In this document: positions 9,959 through 18,853 of the stretch, one piece after another | How positions within the stretch are numbered: the stretch's first letter is position 1 | Layout: every line of letters begins with the position of its first letter | Assembly: GCF_001542625.1 (NCBI RefSeq) | Contig: NZ_CP016279.1 | Coordinates: forward strand, 868,001 to 932,000 | Reading direction: 5' to 3' | Source of the DNA: Streptomyces griseochromogenes | GTDB taxonomy: Bacteria > Actinomycetota > Actinomycetes > Streptomycetales > Streptomycetaceae | DNA length: 64,000 bases | Translations under genes and position numbers: made by a program | Notes under the pieces: model-generated | The model's input: only the letters and a program-made list of their open reading frames with translations | Told to the model about the DNA's origin: nothing | Database searches by the model: none

Positions 9959-10028
9959 GACTTAACAGCAAAGATCACCTGGCGCCGATGAACCAAGGCG
10001 TACAGAACCACTCCACAGGAGGACCCCA

Positions 10029-11222
<1,194 letters not shown>

Positions 11223-11266
11223 TCTTGAGCTGATCCGGACCGGGTCTTCGACCTGGTAGCTGTCGG

Positions 11267-11300
11267 AAGGGCCCGTACGACTTCGGTCGTACGGGCCCTT
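11267..11300 (+). terminator. str operon terminator
   Basis: Perfect 15-bp stem (AAGGGCCCGTACGAC, 11267-11281, and its complement 11286-11300) closed by a TTCG tetraloop, followed by TTCGCGTT. The 144 bases after it, up to the next gene at 11445, show no other feature I can support. Confidence 0.92.
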
Positions 11301-11444
11301 TCGCGTTGTCGGTGCCCGTTGCCCGGTGACGACGCGCCCCGGAAGACGTCAACGCGACGGCCGCGAAACACACCGTGACGAAGATCGGAATGAACCGGTT
11401 GAAGTATTCGACGGTGGATCCGACGGTACGACGAGGGGTGAGCG

Positions 11445-11786
11445 GTGGGCGGCCAGACGGACTTGGTGTCCTCGCCCGCACAGAAGCGGGCGGCGGCGAA
11501 GGCCGTGGGAGACCACATCGAACCGCACACCCGCAGGGCCGGGGCGTGGGCGGACGACGAGACAGGGGCCGCGGTGAAGGCGTTCGGCGCGCGGGACGGG
11601 GACGGCTGGCAGACCTCGGCGGCGCTGCGGAAGGCCCACGAGACCTGGGGTGACCAGGTGAAGAACCTGATGGACCGGCTGGGCGCGGAGAAGGATTCGC
11701 TGCGCGGCGCGAACACGGTGCTGACGGGCACGGACCTGGCCGTCGGGTCGCGGCTGCGGCAGCCGTCGGCGCTGGACCGGTACTGA
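11445..11786 (+). CDS. Small WXG100-like helical protein
   Basis: 113 residues, predicted to be mostly helical and without a signal peptide or membrane segment. The motif DGWQTSAALRKAHETWGDQVKNL, near the middle, resembles the helix-turn-helix of ESX/WXG100 type VII substrates, though the exact W-x-G is not there (W-x-T). GTG start with GAGGGG about 8 bases upstream. It lies 14 bases before a 678-residue protein that does carry a W-T-G motif, suggesting a co-exported or co-folded pair. Function not established. Confidence 0.65.
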   Translation: MGGQTDLVSSPAQKRAAAKAVGDHIEPHTRRAGAWADDETGAAVKAFGARDGDGWQTSAALRKAHETWGDQVKNLMDRLGAEKDSLRGANTVLTGTDLAVGSRLRQPSALDRY

Positions 11787-11800
11787 CGGGCGCGCCGGCC

Positions 11801-13837
11801 ATGCCTACCTACCACGAGATCATGAGCACCGACCTCTCCGCGCTGACCACCGCGGCCGAGCGCTGGGAGGGCATGGCGGCCGAGTTCGCGAAGCAGGAGA
11901 AGGCGTACCACCGGGATGTGTACGGCATCACGATGGGGCCCGCCTGGACGGGCATGAGCGCGGAGGCCGCCCACGGCCGCTTCGACGTCACGCTCAAGGA
12001 ATTCCGGTACGCGCAGACGGAGGCGAAGGCGATCGCTTCCCTGCTGCGGGACGCGCACGCGCAATTCGCGGAGCTGAAGGGCCGGTTGACGACGGCGCGC
12101 CGGGAGGCGGTGGCGGCCGGCCTGCGGGTCTCGGACCGTGGCCTGGTGAGCGTGGGTCCCGACCATGGCGACGAGAAGCGGGACGAGTCGGCGCTGCGGG
12201 CCTGGCAGCACCGGATCGACCGGGCGGTACGGGACGTGACGGACGCGGACACGGGCGTCCACCTCGCGCTGACGTCGGCGGTCGTGGACTCGGACCCGCT
12301 GGTCGCAGGCCGGGGCTTCAACGCCCGGGCGATGGGGGACATCGAGAAGTACGAGGCGCTGGAGGCGGAGGGAACGCTGGAGAAACTGAGCCGCGGTGCC
12401 CCTGTGCCGCTGCGTGAACTCGCCGAGCTGAAGCGCGTGTTCCGCGACAACTCCGACGACGAGGCGTTCGGGCGCACCCTGCTGGACGACCTGGGTACGA
12501 CGGGCACGATCAGCCTGACGAACGAACTGAACGATCTGATCCATGTGCGGGGCGGCGAGCGGGCCGGCGACTACTCGACGATCGAGTCGGGCCTGGCGGA
12601 CACGCTGGCGACAGCGACGAGGGACACGGACTCGCCCTGGTACAAGCGCTGGCGCGCCGGGATGCGCGGCACCGGCGTCGAGCGATACGCCACGGACGCG
12701 CAGGGGGCGCGGCTGGACAAGGCGGTCGGCTACCAGTCGCTGGTGACTCTGATGAGCAAGGGCCATGGATACGCGCCGCGCATGCTCGAGGACCTCACCG
12801 ACGACATGATCGCGGCGGAGCGGAGGGAGCCGGGGATCTGGCGGGTGAAGGGGGAGTGGGGCGGCAGGCGCGACGGATGGTTCGCCAACGACCCCGTGGA
12901 CGGCGCGCTGGGCATCATGAGCCGTGACCCGCACACCGCCGCGGACTACCTCGGCTCCGATGCCCGCATGAAGTACCTGATGAAGGAACGGGACTGGAAC
13001 GTGGTCCTCCACGAACACGAGGGCCCCAAGGTCAGCACATACGCCCCTGCCCTGGACAAGGACGACCGCAACGGCTTCGGCAAGGCCCTGCAGGCGGCGA
13101 CGACGGGGATCGATCCGTCCGATGGGCGCGCGCACTATGTCGCGCATACGAAGCAGAACGATGCGATCTTCAGGTCGACACTGGGGTATCTGGCGGACAG
13201 CGGCGACAAGTTTCCTCCCTCGCTGAGGCAGCCCATGGCCCACATTCTCGTGAACCATGGGGAGACTGTGCACGCCTCTATGAGCGAGATCGACATGTCG
13301 AAATCCCCCCTGGACCAGGGCAACCTCTTCGAAGTCGCGAAGCAGGTTTCCAAGGGCAAGGATGCCTATAGTGCATTGAACGGAGGGTTAAACCAGGCGA
13401 TGGTGTCGAGCATCCATGGCGACCACTCCAAGTCGGCAGAATCCCTGCTTCGCGCGGGCCGTACGGTCGGTTTTCTGGAGGAGGCGCGAATTAAGGCGCA
13501 GGGTGACCCCAAAACGGCCGAATTTGAAGCGAAGCCGGTCTTCGATAAGGCGATCAGCTATATTCCGGTCGCGAGTGATGATGTCCAGGCGAGTTTCGAC
13601 TATGTCACGGAGAAGTGGTTGGAGGATGAACAGAGGAGATTGGACGAGCAGCAGACCAAACACAACACTGAGGCATACGAAGCAAGGAATGGGCAGTTGA
13701 TGGCTCTTGCGGACGAATGGCACAAGGCTCATGTGTCGCACGGTCAGGCGAGCTTCGGCACCAGGGCTATGATCACCGAGGCATCCGAGAGCGGCGCCGC
13801 GCAGGCCGCTGGCGTTTCAGGAGAGCAGCCCAAGTGA
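11801..13837 (+). CDS. Large protein with N-terminal WXG-type domain; TTA codon
   Basis: 678 residues, no signal peptide. Residues ~1-110 look like a WXG100 fold: two amphipathic helices around WTGMS, then a long heptad-rich helix (ELKGRLTTARREAVAAG). The remainder is a long, charged, mostly helical region I do not recognise; a streptomycete family of type VII-like secreted proteins (perhaps DUF6571) is possible. Residue 530 is encoded by TTA (13388-13390), so translation should need the bldA tRNA. The last third (from about 13130) is visibly richer in A/T and in codons such as TTT, ATA and AAA than neighbouring genes. GTGA overlap couples it to the lipoprotein gene. Confidence 0.72.
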   Translation: MPTYHEIMSTDLSALTTAAERWEGMAAEFAKQEKAYHRDVYGITMGPAWTGMSAEAAHGRFDVTLKEFRYAQTEAKAIASLLRDAHAQFAELKGRLTTARREAVAAGLRVSDRGLVSVGPDHGDEKRDESALRAWQHRIDRAVRDVTDADTGVHLALTSAVVDSDPLVAGRGFNARAMGDIEKYEALEAEGTLEKLSRGAPVPLRELAELKRVFRDNSDDEAFGRTLLDDLGTTGTISLTNELNDLIHVRGGERAGDYSTIESGLADTLATATRDTDSPWYKRWRAGMRGTGVERYATDAQGARLDKAVGYQSLVTLMSKGHGYAPRMLEDLTDDMIAAERREPGIWRVKGEWGGRRDGWFANDPVDGALGIMSRDPHTAADYLGSDARMKYLMKERDWNVVLHEHEGPKVSTYAPALDKDDRNGFGKALQAATTGIDPSDGRAHYVAHTKQNDAIFRSTLGYLADSGDKFPPSLRQPMAHILVNHGETVHASMSEIDMSKSPLDQGNLFEVAKQVSKGKDAYSALNGGLNQAMVSSIHGDHSKSAESLLRAGRTVGFLEEARIKAQGDPKTAEFEAKPVFDKAISYIPVASDDVQASFDYVTEKWLEDEQRRLDEQQTKHNTEAYEARNGQLMALADEWHKAHVSHGQASFGTRAMITEASESGAAQAAGVSGEQPK

Positions 13838-14373
13838 AGGCCCATCTACGGCCCGCGCTGGTGATCCTTACCGCCCTTTCGCTGACGGCTGTCACCGTGG
13901 CCTGTGCTACTTCCTCTCGCCAGGCATTACCCAAGGTTATTTGTGGAACGCGTATCGACCCAGATCTCACACGTAGGCTAGTGGCCCCGGGAAACACTTT
14001 GCATGAGTTCAACAGAGTTGACCGGTCCGAAGCCGTAGCGGCTCCGTGCGTACTGCTCTGGGGAAAAGACCCTGTCATCAAACTGCACTTCTGGTGGGCT
14101 GATGGTCCGGCGAACCTCAGGTACATGGCCGAGGAGACTGGGTCGGTGTCACGTGTGACAGATGCGCGAGAGATCAATTTCAAATACGAGACACTTGTCG
14201 GCACCGATGGTGCAGTTGCCGCAGCTCGATGCAAGACCAAGACCGGTGACCATTTTGCGCTCACCCTCCAACTCCCCCAGATCGAGCCGACGGACCAATC
14301 CCACCGCAAGGACATCGAAAAGTTCATGCGTGCCTACTTCCCGGCCACCGTCAAAACCCTCGGTTGTGCGTAG
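13834..14373 (+). CDS. Putative lipoprotein with TTA codon
   Basis: 179 residues. Signal peptide VKAHLRPALVILTALSLTA ends in the lipobox TVAC (C24), predicting a lipid-anchored exported protein. The mature part has five further cysteines, including WGKDP..., CKTK and a C-terminal GCA, but no family I can name. Residue 32 is a TTA codon (13927-13929). GTG start overlaps the stop of the upstream WXG-type gene by four bases, so the pair is one operon. Codon use is less GC-biased than in the housekeeping genes, consistent with acquired or weakly expressed DNA. Confidence 0.72.
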   Translation: MKAHLRPALVILTALSLTAVTVACATSSRQALPKVICGTRIDPDLTRRLVAPGNTLHEFNRVDRSEAVAAPCVLLWGKDPVIKLHFWWADGPANLRYMAEETGSVSRVTDAREINFKYETLVGTDGAVAAARCKTKTGDHFALTLQLPQIEPTDQSHRKDIEKFMRAYFPATVKTLGCA

Positions 14374-14402
14374 ACGCTCCCGTGGTGGGCAGGTCGGTAG
14401 CC

Positions 14403-14924
14403 GTGAGAGATGTGCGGAGTTACCGGTATGTGGGTCCCGTCGAGCTGCGGGATGCTGTACGGCCGGGCGCCGGTGGGTGGCTGGTCCGCTCGGGTGGTGA
14501 CTTCGATGCCTGGGCCGAACGGCAGGCGGATGCCGAGCTGATCGAACCCTTCACCTTCGTGGTCGGTCTCGACGGCCTGCTGCGCCTGGCCCCGCGCCTC
14601 AGTGAGCACGTGGCGTGTGCGGAGGGCGAGCCGGTGCTGAGCGCCGGCGAGATCGGGTTCGTCAGGGAAGTGCGGCATTGGGCCGTGTCCGAGGTCAGCA
14701 ATCAGTCGACCGGGTACTGCCCGGACGGCGCCTCCTGGTCGGCCGTCGCCCAGGCCCTCGACCGCGCCGGACTCGCCCACCCGGCCGGCTTCACCCACGA
14801 AGTGGTGTTCCGGCGCTGTCCCGACTGCCAGGAGCACAACATCGTGCGCGAGGGCGACTTCGTCTGTGTCTTCTGCGGCGCCGATCTGCCCGCGCACTGG
14901 AACGTCGACCCCGGGAGCCCCTAG
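14403..14924 (+). CDS. Hypothetical protein with C-terminal zinc ribbon
   Basis: 173 residues. Starts VRDVRSYRYVGPVELRD; the last ~35 residues contain CPDCQEHNIV and FCGADLP, i.e. CxxC...CxxC, a likely zinc ribbon. The rest has no motif I recognise. The GTG at 14403 is chosen over an in-frame TTG at 14364 because the latter overlaps the lipoprotein 3' end and lacks a ribosome site. A homologous-looking single-gene family is common in streptomycetes, but I cannot assign a role. The 181-base gap to the PQQ dehydrogenase shows no clear promoter. Confidence 0.6.
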   Translation: MRDVRSYRYVGPVELRDAVRPGAGGWLVRSGGDFDAWAERQADAELIEPFTFVVGLDGLLRLAPRLSEHVACAEGEPVLSAGEIGFVREVRHWAVSEVSNQSTGYCPDGASWSAVAQALDRAGLAHPAGFTHEVVFRRCPDCQEHNIVREGDFVCVFCGADLPAHWNVDPGSP

Positions 14925-15105
14925 CGGCTCCTCACCCCCGTGGCTCACCCCAGTGGCAGCTCGGCTGCTCATCGTCAAGATTTCATTGCAGAGCGTGGCC
15001 GCCCCGAGAGGACCGCTGCTCTTCGCGGGCGTGCGGACACGCCGCTCCACGACGGCTCACCTGAGGAACCACAAAGGGTGTCGACATGACAGATCCAGGC
15101 CGCTC

Positions 15106-16239
15106 ATGCGTTATTCGTCCAGGTTCGGCATAGCCTCGCTCTCCGTCGTCGCCGCCGCGCTGCCGGCGGCCGGCCTGGCGCAGCCGGCGCCCGCGGCCGT
15201 GAGGACGTCCACCGCCGCCCCGTCCACCGCCCCCACGCATGCCACCGCCGCCGACGGCGGTGGCATGCCGGCCCGCGTCACCACGTTCTCCACGGGTTGG
15301 CAGACGCCCTGGGGCATCTCGTTCCTGCCGGACGGGCGCTCGGCACTGGTGACCGAGCGGCTCTCGTACCAGGTCTACCGCCTCTACCGCGACGGTACGA
15401 AGAAGCGGGCCGGCGAGGTGCCGTACACGGTCCCCGAGCCCTACACGGACGGCCCGGGCGGGCTGCTGGGTGTCGCTCCGTCGCCGACCTGGAACGGCAC
15501 GACGGACAAGCAGGTGTTCTTCGTGCACACCACGGAGACCGAGACCCGGGTCGTGAGGATGGACTACGACGGCACGTCACTCAGCGGCTACACGCCCGTG
15601 CTCACCGGCATCAAGCGGGTCGGGAACCACAACGGCGGCACGATCGCCTTCGGCCCCGACGGATACCTCTACGTCTCGACCGGCGAGGCCTACCAGCCCG
15701 AGCTCGCGCAGGACAAGGACTCGCTCAACGGAAAGATCCTCCGCATCACCAGGACCGGAGCCGCGGCCCCCGGCAATCCGTTCGGCAACCGCGTCTACAG
15801 CTACGGCCATCGCAATCCGGAGGGACTGGCCTGGGACCGCAAGGGCCGGCTGTGGTCGGTGGAGATCGGCAACCAGACGTGGGACGAACTCAACCTGATC
15901 AAGCCGGGCGCCAATTACGGCTGGCCCGTCTGCGAGGGCCCCTGTGAAGTCAAGGGCATGACCAACCCGAAGACCACCTTCACCCCGGAACAGGGCGTGC
16001 CCTCCCAGCTCGCCGTCGTGAACAACGTGCTGTACGTGTCCTCGCTGCGCGGCCAGCGGCTGTGGCGCGTCCCGATCGACGGGGACCACGAGCGCGTCGG
16101 CACCAAGACCGACTTCTACGCCGGCCGGTACGGCCGGCTGCGCGCCATCGCCAAGGTCCCCGGCACGAACGAACTGTGGCTCGGCACCAGCGACCTCGGA
16201 TACGGCAAGGACAAGATCCTCCGCGTGTCCGTCAAGTGA
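15106..16239 (+). CDS. Secreted PQQ-dependent aldose sugar dehydrogenase
   Basis: 377 residues. Signal peptide MRYSSRFGIASLSVVAAAL then an Ala/Thr/Pro-rich linker. The catalytic part is a soluble glucose dehydrogenase (GSDH) beta-propeller: TPWGISFLPDG, GGLLGVAPSP, HNGGTIAFGPDGYLYVSTG (the histidine serving as base in the family), YSYGHRNPEGLAW (Arg-Asn contacting PQQ) and NYGWPVCEG. It should oxidise sugars outside the membrane with PQQ as cofactor. The ATG at 15106 is the only start that gives a signal peptide. It stands 48 bases before pqqA, so enzyme and cofactor genes likely form one unit. Specific sugar unknown. Confidence 0.88.
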   Translation: MRYSSRFGIASLSVVAAALPAAGLAQPAPAAVRTSTAAPSTAPTHATAADGGGMPARVTTFSTGWQTPWGISFLPDGRSALVTERLSYQVYRLYRDGTKKRAGEVPYTVPEPYTDGPGGLLGVAPSPTWNGTTDKQVFFVHTTETETRVVRMDYDGTSLSGYTPVLTGIKRVGNHNGGTIAFGPDGYLYVSTGEAYQPELAQDKDSLNGKILRITRTGAAAPGNPFGNRVYSYGHRNPEGLAWDRKGRLWSVEIGNQTWDELNLIKPGANYGWPVCEGPCEVKGMTNPKTTFTPEQGVPSQLAVVNNVLYVSSLRGQRLWRVPIDGDHERVGTKTDFYAGRYGRLRAIAKVPGTNELWLGTSDLGYGKDKILRVSVK

Positions 16240-16287
16240 CCGCCGCCCCAGCAGGAAAGCACCCTCCGGAGAAAGGACGCAGCACCC

Positions 16288-16428
16288 ATGAACGAAACCA
16301 CGGAACAGGTCAAGCCGGTCGAGCGGATCGTCTCGGAGGACGCGGGCACCACCACCTGGCAGGCGCCCGGCTACGAGGTCGTCGACACCGCGCTCGAGGT
16401 CACCGCCTACTCCCTCGCCTCTCGCTAG
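16288..16428 (+). CDS. pqqA: PQQ precursor peptide PqqA
   Basis: 46-residue peptide beginning MNETTEQVKPVERIVSEDAG and ending in the PqqA pattern TWQAPGYEVVDTALEVTAY, then SLASR. The Glu-x-x-x-Tyr in LEVTAYS is the pair crosslinked by PqqE to make PQQ; the upstream W-x-x-P and E-V also fit the family. A good ribosome site (GGAGAAAGGA) precedes the ATG. Most PqqA are 22-39 residues, so this one has ~20 extra at the N terminus. It is followed by a pqqB remnant, then pqqC, pqqD and pqqE. Recognition rests on the motif plus context. Confidence 0.87.
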   Translation: MNETTEQVKPVERIVSEDAGTTTWQAPGYEVVDTALEVTAYSLASR

Positions 16429-16436
16429 CCGCTGCC

Positions 16437-16546
16437 GCATACCTCAACAACACAACGCCCTCGTCGCCCCGGCGGCGTCCGAGCGCGAGCCGCTCGCGCC
16501 GCCGGGCATCGAGGCGGCGTACGACGGGATGGTGATCGAGCTGTGA
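16437..16546 (+). pseudogene. pqqB: C-terminal remnant of pqqB
   Basis: Only the last ~36 codons of a pqqB are visible between pqqA and pqqC. Reading YLNNT in one frame (16440-16453) and, after a 1-base loss, NALVAPAAS...PPGIEAAYDGMVIEL in the next gives the typical PqqB end (H-L/I-N-N-T-N ... G-I-E-V-A-Y-D-G-M). A complete PqqB is about 300 residues; the N-terminal ~85% including its metal-binding histidines is absent, and no start serves the remnant. The TGA still overlaps the pqqC GTG, the trace of the original coupling. PqqB is the iron-dependent oxygenase/hydroxylase of the pathway. Confidence 0.8.
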
Positions 16547-17265
16547 CCACGGCACTCGCCCCGCTCGCGGAGCCCTGGAGCCCCGCGGAGTTCGAGGCAC
16601 GACTGCGCGCGGTGGGGGAGGAGCGGTACCACGACCGCCATCCCTTCAACCTCCGGATGCACAGCGGCGATCTCAGCCCGGACGAGCTGCGCCGCTGGAT
16701 CGTCAACCGCTTCCACTACCAGCGCCACATCCCCGTCAAGGACGCCCTGATCACCGCGAAACTGAACACCTCCGCGCTGCGCCGGATGTGGCTGCGGCGC
16801 ATCCAGGACCATGACGGGCAGCAGCAGGGCGAGGGCGGCATAGAGCGGTGGCTGCGGCTCGGTGAGGCGGCCGGCCTGAACCGCGAGACGCTGCTGCGCG
16901 CCGACACCGTTCTGCCGGGTGTACGGCTGGCGGTGGAGGGATACGTCAACTTCTGCCGCCTGCGCCCGCCCCTGGAAGCCGTCGCCGCGTCGCTGACCGA
17001 ACTGTCCGCACCGGACCTGATGCGCACCCGCATCGACGCCTTCGAACGCCACTACCGGTGGATCGAACCCGACGGCCTCGCCTACTTCCGCGCCCGTGTC
17101 TCCCAGGGCCGGCGCGACAGCCGTGAGGCGCTCGACCTCGTGCTGAGCTGGGCTCGTACCCGGGACGACCAGCAACGGGCCGTGGCCGCGCTGCGCTTCA
17201 AATGCGACGTCCTGTGGTCGCTGCTCGACGCCGTGGACCGCGCGGGCCACCGGGAGCGGGCATGA
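16543..17265 (+). CDS. pqqC: Pyrroloquinoline-quinone synthase PqqC
   Basis: 240 residues. Cofactor-free oxidase that performs the last ring closure and eight-electron oxidation to PQQ. Family motifs are all present: RYHDRHPFNLRMHSG, WIVNRFHYQRHIPVKDA, RRIQDHDGQQQGEGGIERWL, VLPGVRLAVEGYVNFC, SLTELSAPDLM and HYRWIEPDGLAYFR. Length is normal. GTG start overlaps the stop of the pqqB remnant (GTGA), and its own stop overlaps the pqqD ATG (ATGA). Confidence 0.95.
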   Translation: MTTALAPLAEPWSPAEFEARLRAVGEERYHDRHPFNLRMHSGDLSPDELRRWIVNRFHYQRHIPVKDALITAKLNTSALRRMWLRRIQDHDGQQQGEGGIERWLRLGEAAGLNRETLLRADTVLPGVRLAVEGYVNFCRLRPPLEAVAASLTELSAPDLMRTRIDAFERHYRWIEPDGLAYFRARVSQGRRDSREALDLVLSWARTRDDQQRAVAALRFKCDVLWSLLDAVDRAGHRERA

Positions 17266-17534
17266 GCGCGGAACCCGAAACCGACTGGCGGCCCGTGCCG
17301 GCCCCGGCCATCGTGCGCCGGCACGACCCCGTGCGCGACGCCGACCTGCTGGTCCTCCCCGAACGCGTCGTCGTCCTGACCGGCCGGGCCGAAGCCGTCC
17401 TCGCCCTGTGCGACGGCACGCGCAGCGTCCGCGGCATCGTCGACGAACTGGCCGCACGCTACCCCGGCGCCCCCGTGGCCACCGACGTCCCCCCTTTCCT
17501 GGAGCGCCTGCGCGAGGAGGGCTGGCTCCGATGA
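17262..17534 (+). CDS. pqqD: PQQ peptide chaperone PqqD
   Basis: 90 residues, usual PqqD size. It binds PqqA and presents it to the radical SAM enzyme PqqE. Conserved features: W-R-P near the start, VLPERVVVLTGRAEAVLALCDGTRSV, and ELAARYPGAPVATDVPPFLERLREEGWL, the small winged-helix fold. ATGA overlap with both neighbours (pqqC stop, pqqE start) shows tight coupling. Confidence 0.93.
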   Translation: MSAEPETDWRPVPAPAIVRRHDPVRDADLLVLPERVVVLTGRAEAVLALCDGTRSVRGIVDELAARYPGAPVATDVPPFLERLREEGWLR

Positions 17535-18643
17535 CCCCCGCCGCGTCCGCACCCGCCCGCCCCTGGGCGCTGCTGGCCGAACTCACCCATGCCTGTCCGC
17601 TGCACTGCGGGTACTGCTCCAACCCGCTGGAGCTGACGCGGCGCTCGCGCGAGCTGACCACCGCGCAGTGGACGGACGTGATGCGCCAGGCGGGGGAGTT
17701 CGGCGTGGTCCACACCCATCTCTCGGGCGGCGAGCCGCTGCTGCGCCGGGACCTCGCGCAGATCGTCGCCGCGGCCGAGGCCGCCGAGATCTACACCCAG
17801 CTGGTCACCAGCGGTGTGGGCCTGGACCGGGCCCGGCTGTCCGCGCTCGCCGCCGCCGGACTGCGCAGCGTCCAGCTGTCCGTCCAGCACGCCGACCCGC
17901 GTGCCTGCGACCGGATCGCCGGGCGCCGTTCCTTCGCCGAGAAGGAACGGGCCGCCGAACTCGTACGGGCCGCCGGCCTCCCCCTGGGCCTCAACGTCGT
18001 CCTGCACCGCGGGAACCTCGACGCCGTCGACGCCCTCATCGAGCTGGGCCTGTCCTGGGGCGTGGACCGCATCGAACTGGCCAACACACAGTTCTACGGC
18101 TGGGCCCTGCTCAACCGCGCCGCGCTGCTCCCCACCCGTGACCAGCTCGCCCGGGCCCGGGACGCCGTGGAGCGCCGGCGGGAGATGCTCACCCCGGACG
18201 GCCCCGAGCTGGTCTGGGTCGTCCCCGACTACTTCGACGGTGTCGCCAAGCCGTGCATGGGCGGGTGGGGAGCGGTCTCGCTCACTGTCACCCCCGACGG
18301 CACCGTCCTGCCGTGCCCGGCCGCGGCCACCCTGCCGGACCTGGACCCCCCGAACATCCGTGACCACCCGCTGGCCTGGATCTGGGACCACTCCACGGCG
18401 TTCACCCGCTACCGCGGGACGGGCTGGATGCCCGAACCCTGCCGCGGCTGCTCCCACCGCGAGGCGGACTTCGGCGGCTGCCGCTGCCAGGCGTACGCCC
18501 TGACCGGCGACGCCACCCGCACGGACCCCGCGTGCCGGCTGTCCCCGGACCACGGTCTGATCCGGTCACTGGCCGACGACGGCAGGGACGGGACGAGGGT
18601 GATCAGACGAAGGGCACCGAGCCGGACCGAGACCGTTGGGTAG
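17531..18643 (+). CDS. pqqE: PqqA peptide cyclase PqqE (radical SAM)
   Basis: 370 residues. Radical SAM/SPASM enzyme that makes the Glu-Tyr carbon-carbon bond in PqqA. The SAM-cluster motif is CPLHCGYC, followed by LSGGEPLLRRDL (SAM-binding GGE). The C-terminal SPASM part supplies cysteines in KPCMGGWG, LPCPAAA, EPCRGCSHRE and GGCRCQAYAL. Length and order agree with known PqqE. It ends the pqq genes; a perfect 11-bp stem terminator follows at 18815. No pqqF/pqqG peptidase genes lie nearby. Confidence 0.95.
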   Translation: MTPAASAPARPWALLAELTHACPLHCGYCSNPLELTRRSRELTTAQWTDVMRQAGEFGVVHTHLSGGEPLLRRDLAQIVAAAEAAEIYTQLVTSGVGLDRARLSALAAAGLRSVQLSVQHADPRACDRIAGRRSFAEKERAAELVRAAGLPLGLNVVLHRGNLDAVDALIELGLSWGVDRIELANTQFYGWALLNRAALLPTRDQLARARDAVERRREMLTPDGPELVWVVPDYFDGVAKPCMGGWGAVSLTVTPDGTVLPCPAAATLPDLDPPNIRDHPLAWIWDHSTAFTRYRGTGWMPEPCRGCSHREADFGGCRCQAYALTGDATRTDPACRLSPDHGLIRSLADDGRDGTRVIRRRAPSRTETVG

Positions 18644-18814
18644 AGCGGTCTCCAGGGGGACGGGTCGGCGTAGGTGACCACAGAGATGAGCCATGGGCAC
18701 CGTGCTCGTACCGCCCCTGCTCGTACCGCCTCCGCCTGCGTGGCCTCCTGAGCGTGGTGTCCGCGGACGGGGCCTCGGGCGCTCCGGAGGCGACTCGCGC
18801 CGGTCGCAGCGGTG

Positions 18815-18844
18815 ACTGCGGGCCACTCGGGCGTGGCCCGCAGT
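18815..18844. terminator. Bidirectional terminator between pqqE and the reverse gene cluster
   Basis: Perfect inverted repeat ACTGCGGGCCA (18815-18825) and TGGCCCGCAGT (18834-18844), loop of 8. It lies ten bases from the 3' end of the reverse gene at 18854 and could serve both converging units. The 170 bases between pqqE and this stem include a short direct repeat (TGCTCGTACCGCC twice, near 18703 and 18718) but no gene. Confidence 0.75.
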
Positions 18845-18853
18845 GCGGTTCCG

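Noticed and set aside
7758..9971. Long reverse frame opposite fusA
   Set aside because: Composition is Leu/Asp/Gly/His-rich shadow sequence and contains no motif; fusA on the forward strand is unambiguous.
18703..18730. Direct repeat TGCTCGTACCGCC twice as attachment site
   Set aside because: Two 13-base copies two bases apart near the end of the PQQ unit; no integrase or matching copy at the other end, so a simple local duplication is more likely.
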